Below, piece after piece: positions 53,489-62,919 of a stretch of 64,000 nt of DNA. How positions within the stretch are numbered: position 1 is the stretch's first letter; every line of letters starts with the position of its first letter. The stretch comes from Paenibacillus agaridevorans. Lineage in GTDB: Bacteria; Bacillota; Bacilli; Paenibacillales; Paenibacillaceae. A program made the translations under genes and the position numbers. The stretch is from assembly GCF_003112455.1 (NCBI RefSeq), contig NZ_BDQX01000028.1, positions 87,206 to 151,205 on the forward strand, written 5' to 3'. The notes beneath the pieces are model-generated. The model saw only the letters and a list, made by a program, of their open reading frames with translations, was not told the DNA's origin and ran no database searches.

Positions 53489-55321
53489 TTACTCAACCGT
53501 AACACTCTTAGCCAAATTCCGCGGCTTATCCACGTCATGCCCCAAAGCCAGCGAGGCGTAATACGACAGCAACTGCAGCGGCACAACAGCCAGAGCTGGC
53601 GACAAAATCGGCAGCGTCTTCGGTATCGAGAATACTTCGTCGACAGACTTCGCGACCTCGTCTTCGAAGCCGCTGTTCGCGACCGCAAGCACGTGAGCGC
53701 CGCGCGCCTTCACTTCCTTAATGTTGCTAAGCGTCTTCTCGTATAGCAACTCTTGCGTCACCAGGGCGATGACCGGTACGCCGTCTTCGATCAGCGCGAG
53801 CGTGCCATGCTTCAACTCACCGGCGGCGTAAGCTTCGGAATGGATATACGAGATTTCCTTCAGCTTGAGCGAACCTTCCTGAGCGACAGCGTAGTCGACG
53901 CCGCGGCCGATAAAGAACAGACTCTTGTGATGAGCCATGGACTCGGCGACTTGCTTGAGCAGCAGAGCTTGCTCCAAAATGCTCTCGACTTGCTCAGGCA
54001 GCGCATGCAAACCTGCGATAATCTCCTCGACCGCGGCTTGCTCCTGCGTACCCGCCACGCGAGCCAGATGCAGGCCCAGCAGATAGAATGCGATCAACTG
54101 CGACGTGTATGCCTTTGTCGATGCGACTGCGATCTCCGGTCCCGCCCAAGTCGTAATGACATCGTTCGCCTCGCGGGCGACGGAGCTGCCGACCACGTTT
54201 GTGATCGCGAGCACGCGAGCGCCGTTTTTCTGCGCTTCGCGCAGAGCGGCCAGTGTGTCGGCCGTCTCGCCGGATTGGCTGACGACGATGACAAGCGTAT
54301 CTGGCGTAATAATGGGCGAGCGGTAACGGTATTCCGAAGCGACGTCGTTCTCGACCGGAATGCGAGCCAGCGTCTCGATGACCGATTTTCCCACCAAGCC
54401 TGCATGATACGCCGTACCGCAAGCGACGATATGAATTTTGCGGATGGAGCGGATATAATCATCCGTCATCGACAATTCTTTGAGATGGACGGACTTGCCG
54501 TCATCCGCGATTCTGCCGAGCATCGTGTCGCGGTAAGCTTTCGGCTGCTCGTAGATTTCTTTCAGCATAAAGTGATCGAATCCGGCTTTCTCCGCAGTTA
54601 CCAGATCCCAATCGACATGGAATATTTCCTTGGAAATAGTATCGCCATCCGTCGTCATCAGTTCGACACCATTACGTGTCAGAACAGCCATTTCGCCGTC
54701 GTTCAGAATATACACATTGCGCGTATGCTCCAAAATGGCGGGAATGTCTGAACCAATGAAGTTCTCGCCTTCGCCGATGCCGATAACGAGCGGACTTGCG
54801 AAACGTACGGCTACAAGCCGCTCCGGCTCGTATTCCGTCAGCACGCCAAGCGCGAACGCGCCGCGCATCCGTTTTACCGCGCGTTGTACAGCCTCGACAA
54901 TGTTGCCGTTGTATTCGTCAGCCACCAGATGGGAGATGACCTCCGTGTCCGTCTCCGATACGAACACATGCCCTTTGGCGATGAGCTCATCCTTCAGATC
55001 CAGATAATTCTCGACAATGCCGTTGTGCACGACCGAAAATTTCAAAGAATTGTCCGTATGCGGATGGGAGTTTACGTCAGACGGCTTGCCATGCGTTGCC
55101 CAACGCGTATGCCCGATGCCGACGGAGCCTTCCAGCGGCTCTCCCTTCAACTTATCCTCCAGCATGGCGAGACGGCCCTTCGACTTTTTGATCTCCAGCC
55201 CTTTGTCCGTAAACACGGCGATGCCTGCCGAGTCGTAACCCCGGTACTCCAGCTTCTTTAGACCCTCAAGCAAGATTTCCTGCGACCCGCGATTACCAAT
55301 ATATCCTACAATTCCACACAT
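53489..55321 (-). CDS. glmS: Glutamine-fructose-6-phosphate aminotransferase (isomerizing)
   Basis: 610 aa, full length. Makes glucosamine-6-phosphate from fructose-6-P and glutamine, the first step to UDP-GlcNAc. The N-terminal Ntn amidotransferase begins MCGIVGYIGN with Cys2 as nucleophile; two SIS isomerase domains follow (VSQSGETADTLAALREAQ; ASTKAYTSQL). The C-terminus LAKSVTVE is the conserved stretch read by TnsD, and the Tn7-like element is inserted 25 nt after the stop. ATG 55321 has GCGGAGG. Controlled by the glmS ribozyme in its long leader. Confidence 0.98.
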   Translation of the reverse strand: MCGIVGYIGNRGSQEILLEGLKKLEYRGYDSAGIAVFTDKGLEIKKSKGRLAMLEDKLKGEPLEGSVGIGHTRWATHGKPSDVNSHPHTDNSLKFSVVHNGIVENYLDLKDELIAKGHVFVSETDTEVISHLVADEYNGNIVEAVQRAVKRMRGAFALGVLTEYEPERLVAVRFASPLVIGIGEGENFIGSDIPAILEHTRNVYILNDGEMAVLTRNGVELMTTDGDTISKEIFHVDWDLVTAEKAGFDHFMLKEIYEQPKAYRDTMLGRIADDGKSVHLKELSMTDDYIRSIRKIHIVACGTAYHAGLVGKSVIETLARIPVENDVASEYRYRSPIITPDTLVIVVSQSGETADTLAALREAQKNGARVLAITNVVGSSVAREANDVITTWAGPEIAVASTKAYTSQLIAFYLLGLHLARVAGTQEQAAVEEIIAGLHALPEQVESILEQALLLKQVAESMAHHKSLFFIGRGVDYAVAQEGSLKLKEISYIHSEAYAAGELKHGTLALIEDGVPVIALVTQELLYEKTLSNIKEVKARGAHVLAVANSGFEDEVAKSVDEVFSIPKTLPILSPALAVVPLQLLSYYASLALGHDVDKPRNLAKSVTVE

Positions 55322-55614
55322 ATGAATAGACCTCCGCTAACGGTATATTTCCCCGTCCAGACGGATGCCAACCAAGGCGGCACAGGCAAATTATGAAGTT
55401 GTCTTATGATTTCCTCAAAGTAAGCATATTCGAAGAGAAGGTCGCCATCCCGAATTTCGAATCCGGCCATGCACCTTATCACGATCTCTATGATTACGAA
55501 AAAATAAGTGCGACAAAACCAACCCCATTGCCCGCGCCTTCCTCACAGGAGGCACCCCTGGACACTCGGGAGCGAATTTTTCATTTTGCTGCAGCCCGCC
55601 GTACGTTTGTCGGA

Positions 55615-55795
55615 TTGGTCGCCCAATCGTTTTGCGTATCGGCTTTCGGTTGGCCGCTATATACCGGAAGGTCCCCGCCGAAATTTCGAACACCTTCACC
55701 TCGTCAGCTTTCCGTATGAAGCTTGGTCCATGCTCTCTACTCTAAGTCAGCAAGTACATCAGCCTTCATCACGCAAGCTCTGGCGCTTATCAATC
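55615..55795 (-). ncRNA. glmS ribozyme (GlcN6P-activated self-cleaving riboswitch)
   Basis: In the glmS leader the minus strand reads ATTGATAA-GCGCCAGAGC, the conserved cleavage site (predicted cut between A55787 and G55786), then AAGCTGACGAGG (core at 55699-55705) and TTCGAAATTTCGGCGG, all hallmarks of the class. It is expected to cut its own mRNA when glucosamine-6-phosphate is high. The 3' boundary is approximate. About 290 nt separate it from the glmS start. Confidence 0.9.
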
Positions 55796-55845
55796 TGGAG
55801 TAACCTCTGCCCTCTCTTTCCTTCTTGAATGGAAGCCTACGTCTT

Positions 55846-55874
55846 ATCATATTCATTTTATCCTGCCCGCGCAA
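55846..55874 (-). promoter_or_regulatory. glmS promoter
   Basis: Minus-strand -35 TTGCGC (55869-55874), 17-bp spacer, -10 TATGAT (55846-55851). The transcript would start near 55838, about 50 nt before the ribozyme cleavage site. Confidence 0.65.
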
Positions 55875-55912
55875 CCATTTTCTGAAAATGACGAGAAACG
55901 AACGGCGCAGCC

Positions 55913-55945
55913 GGCAGCGAATATCCGTAACGGAAATTCGCTGCC
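55913..55945 (-). terminator. Hairpin downstream of glmM
   Basis: GGCAGCGAAT (55913-55922) pairs with ATTCGCTGCC (55936-55945), with CCG/CGG inside. It separates glmM from the glmS promoter. U-tract weak. Confidence 0.6.
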
Positions 55946-55983
55946 GCCGTGTCAACCGCATTAATCGACAACTTTCGATATGT

Positions 55984-57327
55984 TTAGCCCAAAGCGCTCT
56001 TTACCACGTTGGCAATCTGGTCGACGTAAGCCTCTACCTGCTCCTTGTCCGGGCCTTCCGCCATCACGCGGATCAACGATTCCGTGCCCGATGGACGGAC
56101 GAGTACGCGGCCGTTATCGCCGAGCTCATCCTCAACTTGCTTAACGGCAGCCAAAATGGCTTCGTTGCCGTTGTACAAGCTCTTGTCCGCGACGCGAACG
56201 TTAACAAGCTTCTGCGGGTACTTTCGCATCAGACCCTTCAGTTCGCTCAGCTTCTTGCCCGATGCCGCCAGCGTATCCACCAGCTGCAGCGCGGTCAGAA
56301 TGCCGTCGCCCGTCGTAATATGATCGAGGAAGATGACATGGCCGGATTGCTCTCCGCCCAGGTTATAGCCGCCGCGGCGCATCTCTTCCATCACGTAGCG
56401 GTCGCCTACAGCCGTCTGCGCCGTCTTAAGGCCGATGCTCTCGGCTCCCTTAAAGAAGCCGATGTTCGCCATCACCGTCGTCACGACCGTGTCATGGGCC
56501 AGCTTACCCTCGCGCTTAAGGCGATCGCCGATAATGCACAGAATGAAGTCGCCGTCGACTTCTTCGCCTTTGTCGTCTATCGCGATCAGCCGGTCGGCGT
56601 CGCCGTCGAAGCTCAGGCCGAGATCGGCGCCAAGCTCCAGCACTTTCTCGCGTAAGTATTCGGGATGAGTCGAGCCGACGCCTGCGTTAATATTGCGGCC
56701 ATCCGGCTCCGCGCCGACCGTCGTAATATCCGCTCCAAGCTCGCGGAATACGGCAGGGGCAAGCTCGTATGCCGATCCGTTCGCGCAGTCAAGCACGATC
56801 TTAAGGCCGCCAAAGCCCCCTTCGATCGTCGTTTTCAAGTAGTCCAGGTAACGCTTCTTCGCTCCTTCGTCCGTCGTCAACGTGCCGATTTCAACGCCCA
56901 CGGGGCGAGGAAGTTCGTCTTGCTCCGCATCGATCAGCGCTTCGATTTCCAGCTCCGTATCGTCGGATAGCTTGAAGCCGTCTCCCGCGAAAAACTTAAT
57001 GCCGTTATCTTCAACCGGATTATGCGATGCGGAGATCATGACCCCTGCGTCGGCCTCCAGCTCCTTTGTCAAATAAGCAACCGCCGGCGTCGATACAACG
57101 CCAAGCCGGACGACGTTCGCTCCGATCGACAGCAAGCCCGCGATCAATGCGGACTCCAGCATTGGTCCGGAGATTCGCGTATCGAGGCCAATGACAACCT
57201 TCGGCTGGCCCGTTGCCGTTCTCGTTAACACATAACCGCCGCAGCGGCCAATCTTATAAGCCAGCTCTGGCGTTAATTCGCTATTGGCGACGCCGCGAAC
57301 GCCGTCGGTTCCGAAATATTTCCCCAT
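55984..57327 (-). CDS. glmM: Phosphoglucosamine mutase
   Basis: 447 aa. Converts glucosamine-6-P to glucosamine-1-P for UDP-GlcNAc and the cell wall. [15 protein letters not shown] at the N-terminus, the phosphoserine loop ISASHNP (Ser101), metal loop SFDGDADR and the C-terminal phosphate-binding [12 protein letters not shown] are all present. ATG 57327 has AAAGGAG. It lies between cdaR and glmS, the conserved Firmicutes order. Confidence 0.98.
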   Translation of the reverse strand: MGKYFGTDGVRGVANSELTPELAYKIGRCGGYVLTRTATGQPKVVIGLDTRISGPMLESALIAGLLSIGANVVRLGVVSTPAVAYLTKELEADAGVMISASHNPVEDNGIKFFAGDGFKLSDDTELEIEALIDAEQDELPRPVGVEIGTLTTDEGAKKRYLDYLKTTIEGGFGGLKIVLDCANGSAYELAPAVFRELGADITTVGAEPDGRNINAGVGSTHPEYLREKVLELGADLGLSFDGDADRLIAIDDKGEEVDGDFILCIIGDRLKREGKLAHDTVVTTVMANIGFFKGAESIGLKTAQTAVGDRYVMEEMRRGGYNLGGEQSGHVIFLDHITTGDGILTALQLVDTLAASGKKLSELKGLMRKYPQKLVNVRVADKSLYNGNEAILAAVKQVEDELGDNGRVLVRPSGTESLIRVMAEGPDKEQVEAYVDQIANVVKSALG

Positions 57328-57459
57328 ATTTCCTGTTCTCCTTTAAGTACAATAATGGTGCATTCCTGATACGAATACGCAGCAAGCGCCTAGACGGTGA
57401 CAAAAACGTCGAGAATCGCTCCTCTATGGCATCCCGCAAGCTTGGTTATTTATGAATTT

Positions 57460-58893
57460 TTATGTGGTCAACGAGCGCGTGCCGGTATTCCTGCCATCCC
57501 CGCCACTTGCTCCGCCTTCTTCAGCCGTTTCATTGCCGCTGCCGCCGCTATTGTTGGAATTCTCTTCTCCGGGATCCGGCGTCTCGGTCGGCGTACCGCC
57601 AACTTCGATATCCTCCGGCGGTTCGGTCTCGCCGCCGCCGGACGACGCTGACTCATCCACGATCTCGATGGACGCCGTCAAGGGTTGTCCATCGTTTAAT
57701 ACAGCCTCAATATACGGAGGCAGCTCCAGCTCCAGCGGTACGGTATGTACGCCCGGTGCGAGTCCTTCTACGTTAGCGGTGATGACGACATCCGTTTCCT
57801 TTACGTCCGCCAGCACGGCTTCCGCACCGGATAGCTGCAGACTCATCCGTCCGCTCTCCGGCGTACGCATTACAGCCTTCATTCCGGCCGGCGCGCCGAC
57901 TACCGATATCCTCAAATTGTCGAGCGTGCGCGTCGCCGTCTTCTCAACGACTACGTCAAGCTCGATTTCGCCAGGAGACACGGCTTGAATGCCGTCGATC
58001 GGCGTTGCCTTCACCTTCATCTTGCCGGATTCCTTAACCTTGCTGAGATCCAGCACCGCGCCGTCATAAACCTGGATCGTATCCAGCTTGTCCTGCTGGG
58101 CGTAGACCGTAATATTTTCTATTGTCGGTCTCACGGACACCAGACTGAGGTTGTCGTCCAGCGTGCCGCTGTAACGAATTTGCAGCGGCACCTGCTTGAA
58201 TGGCAGCGTAATCGGCACTTCCGCATGTATCGTGCTTGGCGTGACGAACGCTCCCGTAATCTCGACTCCCTCGGAGTCGTATACGACCACCTTGGCCTTC
58301 TTGTTGGAGACGGTTTTATCCTCATCCTGCACGTTCAGCGTGACGGCAACGACGCCGACCCGCTCCATGTCATCCTTCGGCAATGTCACTTCGACCGAGC
58401 TTCCATTCTCTGTCAATATCGAAGGCGTACCCATTACATAACCTTCTGCCGGCTCGCCCTCCGTAATGATCTGCACGTCGAACGACTTGGTGACGATCTC
58501 CTCGATCTGCACGACGACAGTACGCGGAGAGAGCTGGACCTCCTTGATGCCCCGCGGAAGCTTGACTGTCAATGGCAGCTCCTGCGGTCCCGGCTTCGCA
58601 TCGGTCAGGTCGACGCTCACGACATAATCGTCGGTGGATGCCGCCAGCAGTTTGCTGATGCTGCCCTCCACGACGAGCTTCGTGACGGTCGGCTCCATAG
58701 CGGTCATGACATACTTCGATTGATCCAGCCCCGTAGGCACAATGGTCGCCGCTTCGATCACTTTCGTATCGACGCTGGAAGCCGTCGTCTGCGGCGATGT
58801 CTCGGGATCGATATGTACCATTGCAAACAGAATGAGCCCCAGCACGACGGATACGATCTTTAGTGCTGTCGGATGATTTAGCCACTTATCCAT
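57460..58893 (-). CDS. cdaR: CdaR (YbbR-domain regulator of diadenylate cyclase)
   Basis: 477 aa. One N-terminal membrane helix (LKIVSVVLGLILFAMVHI) followed by extracytoplasmic YbbR repeats (e.g. VSVDLTDAKPGPQELPLTVK and VVVQIEEIVTKSFDVQ), about four copies. The C-terminal about 50 residues are a low-complexity Gly/Glu/Thr/Asn tail. It binds CdaA at the membrane and tunes c-di-AMP synthesis. The start is 3 nt after the cdaA stop. Confidence 0.95.
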   Translation of the reverse strand: MDKWLNHPTALKIVSVVLGLILFAMVHIDPETSPQTTASSVDTKVIEAATIVPTGLDQSKYVMTAMEPTVTKLVVEGSISKLLAASTDDYVVSVDLTDAKPGPQELPLTVKLPRGIKEVQLSPRTVVVQIEEIVTKSFDVQIITEGEPAEGYVMGTPSILTENGSSVEVTLPKDDMERVGVVAVTLNVQDEDKTVSNKKAKVVVYDSEGVEITGAFVTPSTIHAEVPITLPFKQVPLQIRYSGTLDDNLSLVSVRPTIENITVYAQQDKLDTIQVYDGAVLDLSKVKESGKMKVKATPIDGIQAVSPGEIELDVVVEKTATRTLDNLRISVVGAPAGMKAVMRTPESGRMSLQLSGAEAVLADVKETDVVITANVEGLAPGVHTVPLELELPPYIEAVLNDGQPLTASIEIVDESASSGGGETEPPEDIEVGGTPTETPDPGEENSNNSGGSGNETAEEGGASGGDGRNTGTRSLTT

Positions 58894-58896
58894 CCT

Positions 58897-59736
58897 CTAT
58901 ACCCCCTTCCGCTTCCAGAACGGGGACTTGGCGGCTCCGCCGCCGTCCTTGCCCCGGCCGCTCGCCTTGGGAGTCAGCTCCTCAAAGAGCTTCGAGATGA
59001 GTGATTCTTCGTTAATGTCCCTAACGATCATGCCGTTTAGCGACAGCGTCACCTGTCCCGTCTCCTCGGACACGACAACCGCAAGCGCATCGCTCACTTC
59101 GGACACGCCGATGGCGGCGCGATGACGCGTACCCAGCTCCTTGCTTATGAAGGGATTTTCCGAAAGCGGCAAGTAGCAGGCCGCAGCCATCAGCTGGTTG
59201 CCGCGAAGAATAACGGCCCCGTCATGTAGCGGCGTATTCGGCGTGAAAATATTAATAAGCAGCTCCGATGTAATCTTCGACTCCATCGCAATGCCGGATT
59301 CGATCATTTCGCTGAGACCCGTCTGCCGCTCGAAGACGATCAACGCGCCGATCTTGCGCTTCGCCATATGCTGCACGGCACGGATAATTTCGTCGATCTG
59401 CTCGCTGAGCGCGGTCTTTTCCGGACTGTTGGAACGCGAAAACAGATTGCCCCTCCCAAGCTGCTCCAATGCGCGACGAAGCTCCGGCTGGAACAATATA
59501 ATTATGGTCACGATCCCGAGCGTAAACATCTGGTTCATGAGCCACTTAAGCGTATAGAGATTGAGCCAGGTACTAATCGCCCAAGTCGCGATAAGCATAA
59601 AGATGCCCTTGAGCAACTGCACGGCGCGCGTTCCCCGAACCAGCAGAATCAATTTATAGATAATAAAGCTCACGATGCCTACATCGATAATATCCTTCAG
59701 CCAATCCTGCCATGTAGAATCCGTAAAGTAGTTCAA
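58897..59736 (-). CDS. cdaA: Diadenylate cyclase CdaA (DacA)
   Basis: 279 aa. Three N-terminal membrane helices (residues about 15-82) then a DisA_N/DAC domain with the catalytic DGA (172-174, in TPLHDGAVILRG) and RHR (204-206, in LGTRHRAAIG). Makes the essential second messenger c-di-AMP from two ATP. The start is TTG 59736 behind GGGGGTGA. The C-terminus is Lys/Gly-rich. Confidence 0.97.
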   Translation of the reverse strand: MNYFTDSTWQDWLKDIIDVGIVSFIIYKLILLVRGTRAVQLLKGIFMLIATWAISTWLNLYTLKWLMNQMFTLGIVTIIILFQPELRRALEQLGRGNLFSRSNSPEKTALSEQIDEIIRAVQHMAKRKIGALIVFERQTGLSEMIESGIAMESKITSELLINIFTPNTPLHDGAVILRGNQLMAAACYLPLSENPFISKELGTRHRAAIGVSEVSDALAVVVSEETGQVTLSLNGMIVRDINEESLISKLFEELTPKASGRGKDGGGAAKSPFWKRKGV

Positions 59737-59836
59737 GCGTTCACCCCCGACTGCTGCCTGAAATTGCGTATATCTCTATTATCGCATTTCAACTGTATGT
59801 TTTTCTACTTTTGGCATGGGAATTCCTCTAAATTTG

Positions 59837-59865
59837 AAAAAAAAGCTTCCCTCCGGGAGGGAAGC
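59837..59865 (-). terminator. Intrinsic terminator of sigW-rsiW
   Basis: GCTTCCCTCC...GGGAGGGAAGC (59845-59865) followed on the minus strand by eight T (59837-59844). It lies directly after the rsiW stop, so cdaA probably has its own promoter in the approximately 100 bp before it. Confidence 0.88.
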
Positions 59866-59870
59866 CGTAG

Positions 59871-60518
59871 TTAATGAGTTGTTGCAGCGCCATTAAATGT
59901 CGATATGACCCTGTACCAGAACCAATCCAACGCTTGGTCGATCGTGCGGCTTTGACCGGCAATATGGCCCGTCGATGCCAGAACCATGGAGCCGTCGATC
60001 ACCGTAACATCGCCGCTGACGGTGCCTTGCACCTCGAGCTGGCCGTTCTCCACGGTCAAATTGCCGATTAACGAGACACCCTCCGGTACGATGACGGTAT
60101 TGCCATTGATGACAACATGCTGCAGATCCTCGCCTGCGACAATCAACTTGGAGTCCTGTTGCCAGGTCGCGAACATGCTGGTGAACATAACCAACAGGAA
60201 CACCGCGGCAGCGGTCAGTCCAGGATAACGATAGATCATACGGACGAAGCGGTTCCTCTTCTTGGTCTTGCCCTTCGGCAACGAAGACATGATGCGGTTC
60301 TTGAGAGCCTGCGAAGCTTGCGCATCATAACCCGAGACGGAAGCGTGGCTTCCTTCTAGAGCCAGGAATGCCGCAGCATCGGTCTTCTCCAGCTGTTCGA
60401 AGCGAGTTCGGCAATCCGGACAAGCAAGTATATGCTCGTGCAGGGCGCCCTTCTCTTCGCGCGGAAGCTCGCCGTCCAGATATTCGTGAATTTTGACGAT
60501 GGCGACTTTGCATTCCAT
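59871..60518 (-). CDS. rsiW: Anti-sigma-W factor RsiW (zinc-finger type)
   Basis: 215 aa. Zinc-binding anti-sigma motif H29-x3-C33-x2-C36 (ALHEHILACPDC), one membrane helix at about 100-118 (PGLTAAAVFLLVMFTSMFA), and an extracytoplasmic tail with strands (NTVIVPEGVSLIGNLTVENG, QLEVQGTVSGDVTVIDGSMV) resembling polymer-forming/bactofilin-like repeats. Holds SigW inactive until cleaved under envelope stress. ATG 60518 has AAAGGAC at 8 nt; the frame extends upstream to 60551. Follows sigW by 94 nt. Confidence 0.9.
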   Translation of the reverse strand: MECKVAIVKIHEYLDGELPREEKGALHEHILACPDCRTRFEQLEKTDAAAFLALEGSHASVSGYDAQASQALKNRIMSSLPKGKTKKRNRFVRMIYRYPGLTAAAVFLLVMFTSMFATWQQDSKLIVAGEDLQHVVINGNTVIVPEGVSLIGNLTVENGQLEVQGTVSGDVTVIDGSMVLASTGHIAGQSRTIDQALDWFWYRVISTFNGAATTH

Positions 60519-60612
60519 AGCAGCCAGTCCTTTCTTCTTGCTGTTGTTCATAATCTCGGTATAGGATACGTATCATCCCGAGGGATGTTTCAAAAATATT
60601 TTTAATAAAAGT

Positions 60613-61179
60613 TCACAGTCGATGTTCCAGCTTCTTGCGAAGAAACTCACGTCCGCGATGGACACGAGTTTTGATCGTCGTAACGGGCATGCCCAGAATG
60701 TCGCCAACTTCCTGCAGGGATAAGTCCTGTATGTATCTCAGCATCATGACGGACTTGTACTTGGGCGGCAGCGTCTCCATAGCCTGATGGATAATTCGCT
60801 GCGTATCCGACAGAACAACCTCGGACTCCGGCGTGCGATTGTCGCTCGGGATCATGGAATACCCGTCAAGCCCCTCGTACTCGCTGGACTCCGCGTCCAG
60901 AGAATAAGTCGGCTTGCGCTTGCGCAGCCTGTCGATGCATAAATTTGTCGCAATTCGGTAGATCCATGTCGAGAATTTAAGCGTTTCGTCGAACCGATCC
61001 AGATTCTTATACACGCGAAGGAACGTCTCCTGGACGACATCCTCGGCCTCTTGACGATTGCTAAGCATTCGGTACGCCATATGGAAAAGCTTATCCTGAT
61101 ACAGCTCCACAAGCTCTTCGAAAGCTTGCTGGTCGCCCTTCAGCGCCAACCTCGCAAGCTGGTTCTCCAGCACATTCAC
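60613..61179 (-). CDS. sigW: ECF sigma factor SigW
   Basis: 188 aa. Region 2 (YQDKLFHMAYRMLSNRQEAE, DVVQETFLRVYKNL, FSTWIYRIATNLCIDRLRKR) and region 4 (LPPKYKSVMMLRYIQDLSLQ, EVGDILGMPVTTIKTRVHRG) are complete. Directs the cell-envelope stress and antimicrobial-peptide response. The start is GTG 61179 with GGAGG about 10 nt upstream. Its position before rsiW and cdaA matches Bacillus. I could not find a clear TGAAAC-N16-CGTA autoregulatory promoter upstream. Confidence 0.95.
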   Translation of the reverse strand: MNVLENQLARLALKGDQQAFEELVELYQDKLFHMAYRMLSNRQEAEDVVQETFLRVYKNLDRFDETLKFSTWIYRIATNLCIDRLRKRKPTYSLDAESSEYEGLDGYSMIPSDNRTPESEVVLSDTQRIIHQAMETLPPKYKSVMMLRYIQDLSLQEVGDILGMPVTTIKTRVHRGREFLRKKLEHRL

Positions 61180-61514
61180 CTTGTCTATTCCTCCAAACTT
61201 CCGGTCCGCCCGGGGTTTCGCCGACCTTCAAGCCGACGACGTCCAGACTTCATACGCCGCGTCAATAACCCGCCAACACGCGCTCCTTCAAAAATGGTAA
61301 TCCACCTGCTCCAAAAAAGCAAGCGATGTCGCCAATTATGCCATTTTCGAGTCCAAAAATTAACGAGGCGGACCTAAGAAGAAGACAAGGAAGTTTTATT
61401 AACGCTCCAGCCAGCACCCGGCAGAAAGCAGAAAGCAAGCCGCACCCCGGGGTACGGCTCGCCTCGCTGACATGCTTCATGATTAAAGCGGACACTTTTG
61501 GATGGAACTACCTC
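61180..61514. other. Intergenic region sigW/htrA
   Basis: 335 bp without a gene. It holds the htrA terminator palindrome (61438-61459) and must contain the sigW promoter. A GAAACC at about 61235 lacks the matching -10, so no promoter is called. Confidence 0.5.
61438..61459 (-). terminator. Terminator-like palindrome after the HtrA-like gene
   Basis: AGCCGCACCCC (61438-61448) faces GGGGTACGGCT (61449-61459) with one mismatch. It is followed on the minus strand by TTGCTTTCTGCTTTC. About 55 nt after the stop. Confidence 0.6.
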
Positions 61515-62759
61515 TTACAAGGAGTTTGTTTTCAATTTTTCCAGAACCTCGAGAATAGTCGACGTTGGGATAGCAAATCCGATCCCCTGCGCCTCGGCGT
61601 TTACCGCCGTGTTGATACCGATGACCTCGCCCCGTTCATTGAGCAACGGACCGCCGGAGTTGCCGGGATTGATCGAAGCGTCCGTCTGCAGCAGATGTTC
61701 GTAGACATGCTCGCCTTGCTCACCCTGGATCGTTATGGGACGTTCCTTGGCGCTTAGCACGCCTGTCGTCAGCGTATGATCGAAGCCGTACGGGTTGCCA
61801 ATCGCCAGCACCCAGTCGCCAATGGCTGTCTCGTCGGAGTTGCCCAGCTTCAGAGCGGGGAAGGAGCCTCCACCGGGGTTCACCACCTTCAGCACCGCCA
61901 GATCGAGCTCATAGCTTGCGCCCAGCACCTGAGCCGTCAGCGGCTCGTCGTAACCTTCTACCGTCACCTTTACCTCGGAAGCGCCGGCAATAACATGCTC
62001 GTTCGTGAGAATGTAGCCCTCTTTGTCGAAGAAAAAGCCTGTCCCGGAGCCAGACAGCTGGAGCTCGCCAGTGCCGGTGTTGCCATCCTGAGTCCCGCTT
62101 TGACCGCGCGATCCCTCCTGCCCCTGTCCGCTTCCTCCTCTGCTGCCCATGCCGCCGAAGAACTCCTGGAACAAAGAATCGTTCAACCTGCGCGATTGCT
62201 GCTGCACCTCTGTGTAGTTCTCGATCTTCACTACAGCCGGGCTCGCTTGCTCGTATACGGATGCAATATTTTCACTCGGGTTCAGAGAGGCCGTGGATAA
62301 GCCCGCATCTTGCCCGGCATAACCTCCTGCCGCTTGCCCGGCTGCCGATTGGCCCGCCGTTACGCCACCCGTAAACAGATTGGCACGATCGGCCGCGTAG
62401 GACAGTCCGCCGACCATAATCGCGCCAGCCAGAAAGGCCGCCATCATCGGCAAGGCCGGATTCATCTTCGTTTTTTTCTTCGAGCTTTTTGAGCTCTTCG
62501 CGCTTCGAATTTCATTATAATAGGCTTCGAATTGCGGTGCCGCGTGAGTCACTGTCGCTTGTACCGTCGTCTTGTGCTCGCTTGACTCTGTTTCTTCTGT
62601 CCTTGCCTCCCTCGACTCATATCTGCTTTCATACCTGCTTGACGCTGTATCGTTATCCTTATTTGTGCTATGTTCAACATTGACATCGACTTTCGATTCC
62701 GGGCTATTGCCCGTCTCGCCCTGTGCTTGTCCGCTTTTGTAAGTATCCCATTCTCTCAT
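61515..62759 (-). CDS. HtrA-like membrane serine protease (S1C) without PDZ domain
   Basis: 414 aa. A charged cytoplasmic N-terminus of about 100 aa, one membrane helix (about 103-120, PALPMMAAFLAGAIMVGGLS), a Gly/Ser/Gln linker, then the trypsin-like domain with the triad His255 (LTNEHVIAG), Asp286 (ELDLAVLKV) and Ser368 (NPGNSGGPLL). The protein ends right after the protease domain (STILEVLEKLKTNSL); the usual C-terminal PDZ is absent and I find none in other frames downstream. Probably degrades misfolded surface proteins. ATG 62759 has GGGAGGG. Confidence 0.9.
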   Translation of the reverse strand: MREWDTYKSGQAQGETGNSPESKVDVNVEHSTNKDNDTASSRYESRYESREARTEETESSEHKTTVQATVTHAAPQFEAYYNEIRSAKSSKSSKKKTKMNPALPMMAAFLAGAIMVGGLSYAADRANLFTGGVTAGQSAAGQAAGGYAGQDAGLSTASLNPSENIASVYEQASPAVVKIENYTEVQQQSRRLNDSLFQEFFGGMGSRGGSGQGQEGSRGQSGTQDGNTGTGELQLSGSGTGFFFDKEGYILTNEHVIAGASEVKVTVEGYDEPLTAQVLGASYELDLAVLKVVNPGGGSFPALKLGNSDETAIGDWVLAIGNPYGFDHTLTTGVLSAKERPITIQGEQGEHVYEHLLQTDASINPGNSGGPLLNERGEVIGINTAVNAEAQGIGFAIPTSTILEVLEKLKTNSL

Positions 62760-62919
62760 ATGTGTATCCCTCCCATGTCAGATTGACTGAGCTGCTGCCG
62801 TCTTATCCGATAGCTCTATCATGAGGGATGTTCCTTAAACCAATCTTAACCCAGCCTAAATGCTACCTAAAATGATTTCCTGCTCTTGCTTCGCGAAAAC
62901 AACGTCACTCACTGCCTAT

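Noticed and set aside
53753..54751. Long plus-strand frame (332 aa) opposite glmS
   Set aside because: Antisense shadow of glmS; composition and lack of motifs argue against a gene.
57985..58863. Long plus-strand open frame (292 aa) opposite cdaR
   Set aside because: Antisense shadow of a well-supported gene. Rich in Arg, His and Asp as expected from reversed codons, with no ribosome site and no family resemblance.
61180..61300. Possible SigW autoregulatory promoter (GAAACC) before sigW
   Set aside because: The required CGTA-type -10 at 16-17 bp is absent, so it is not called.
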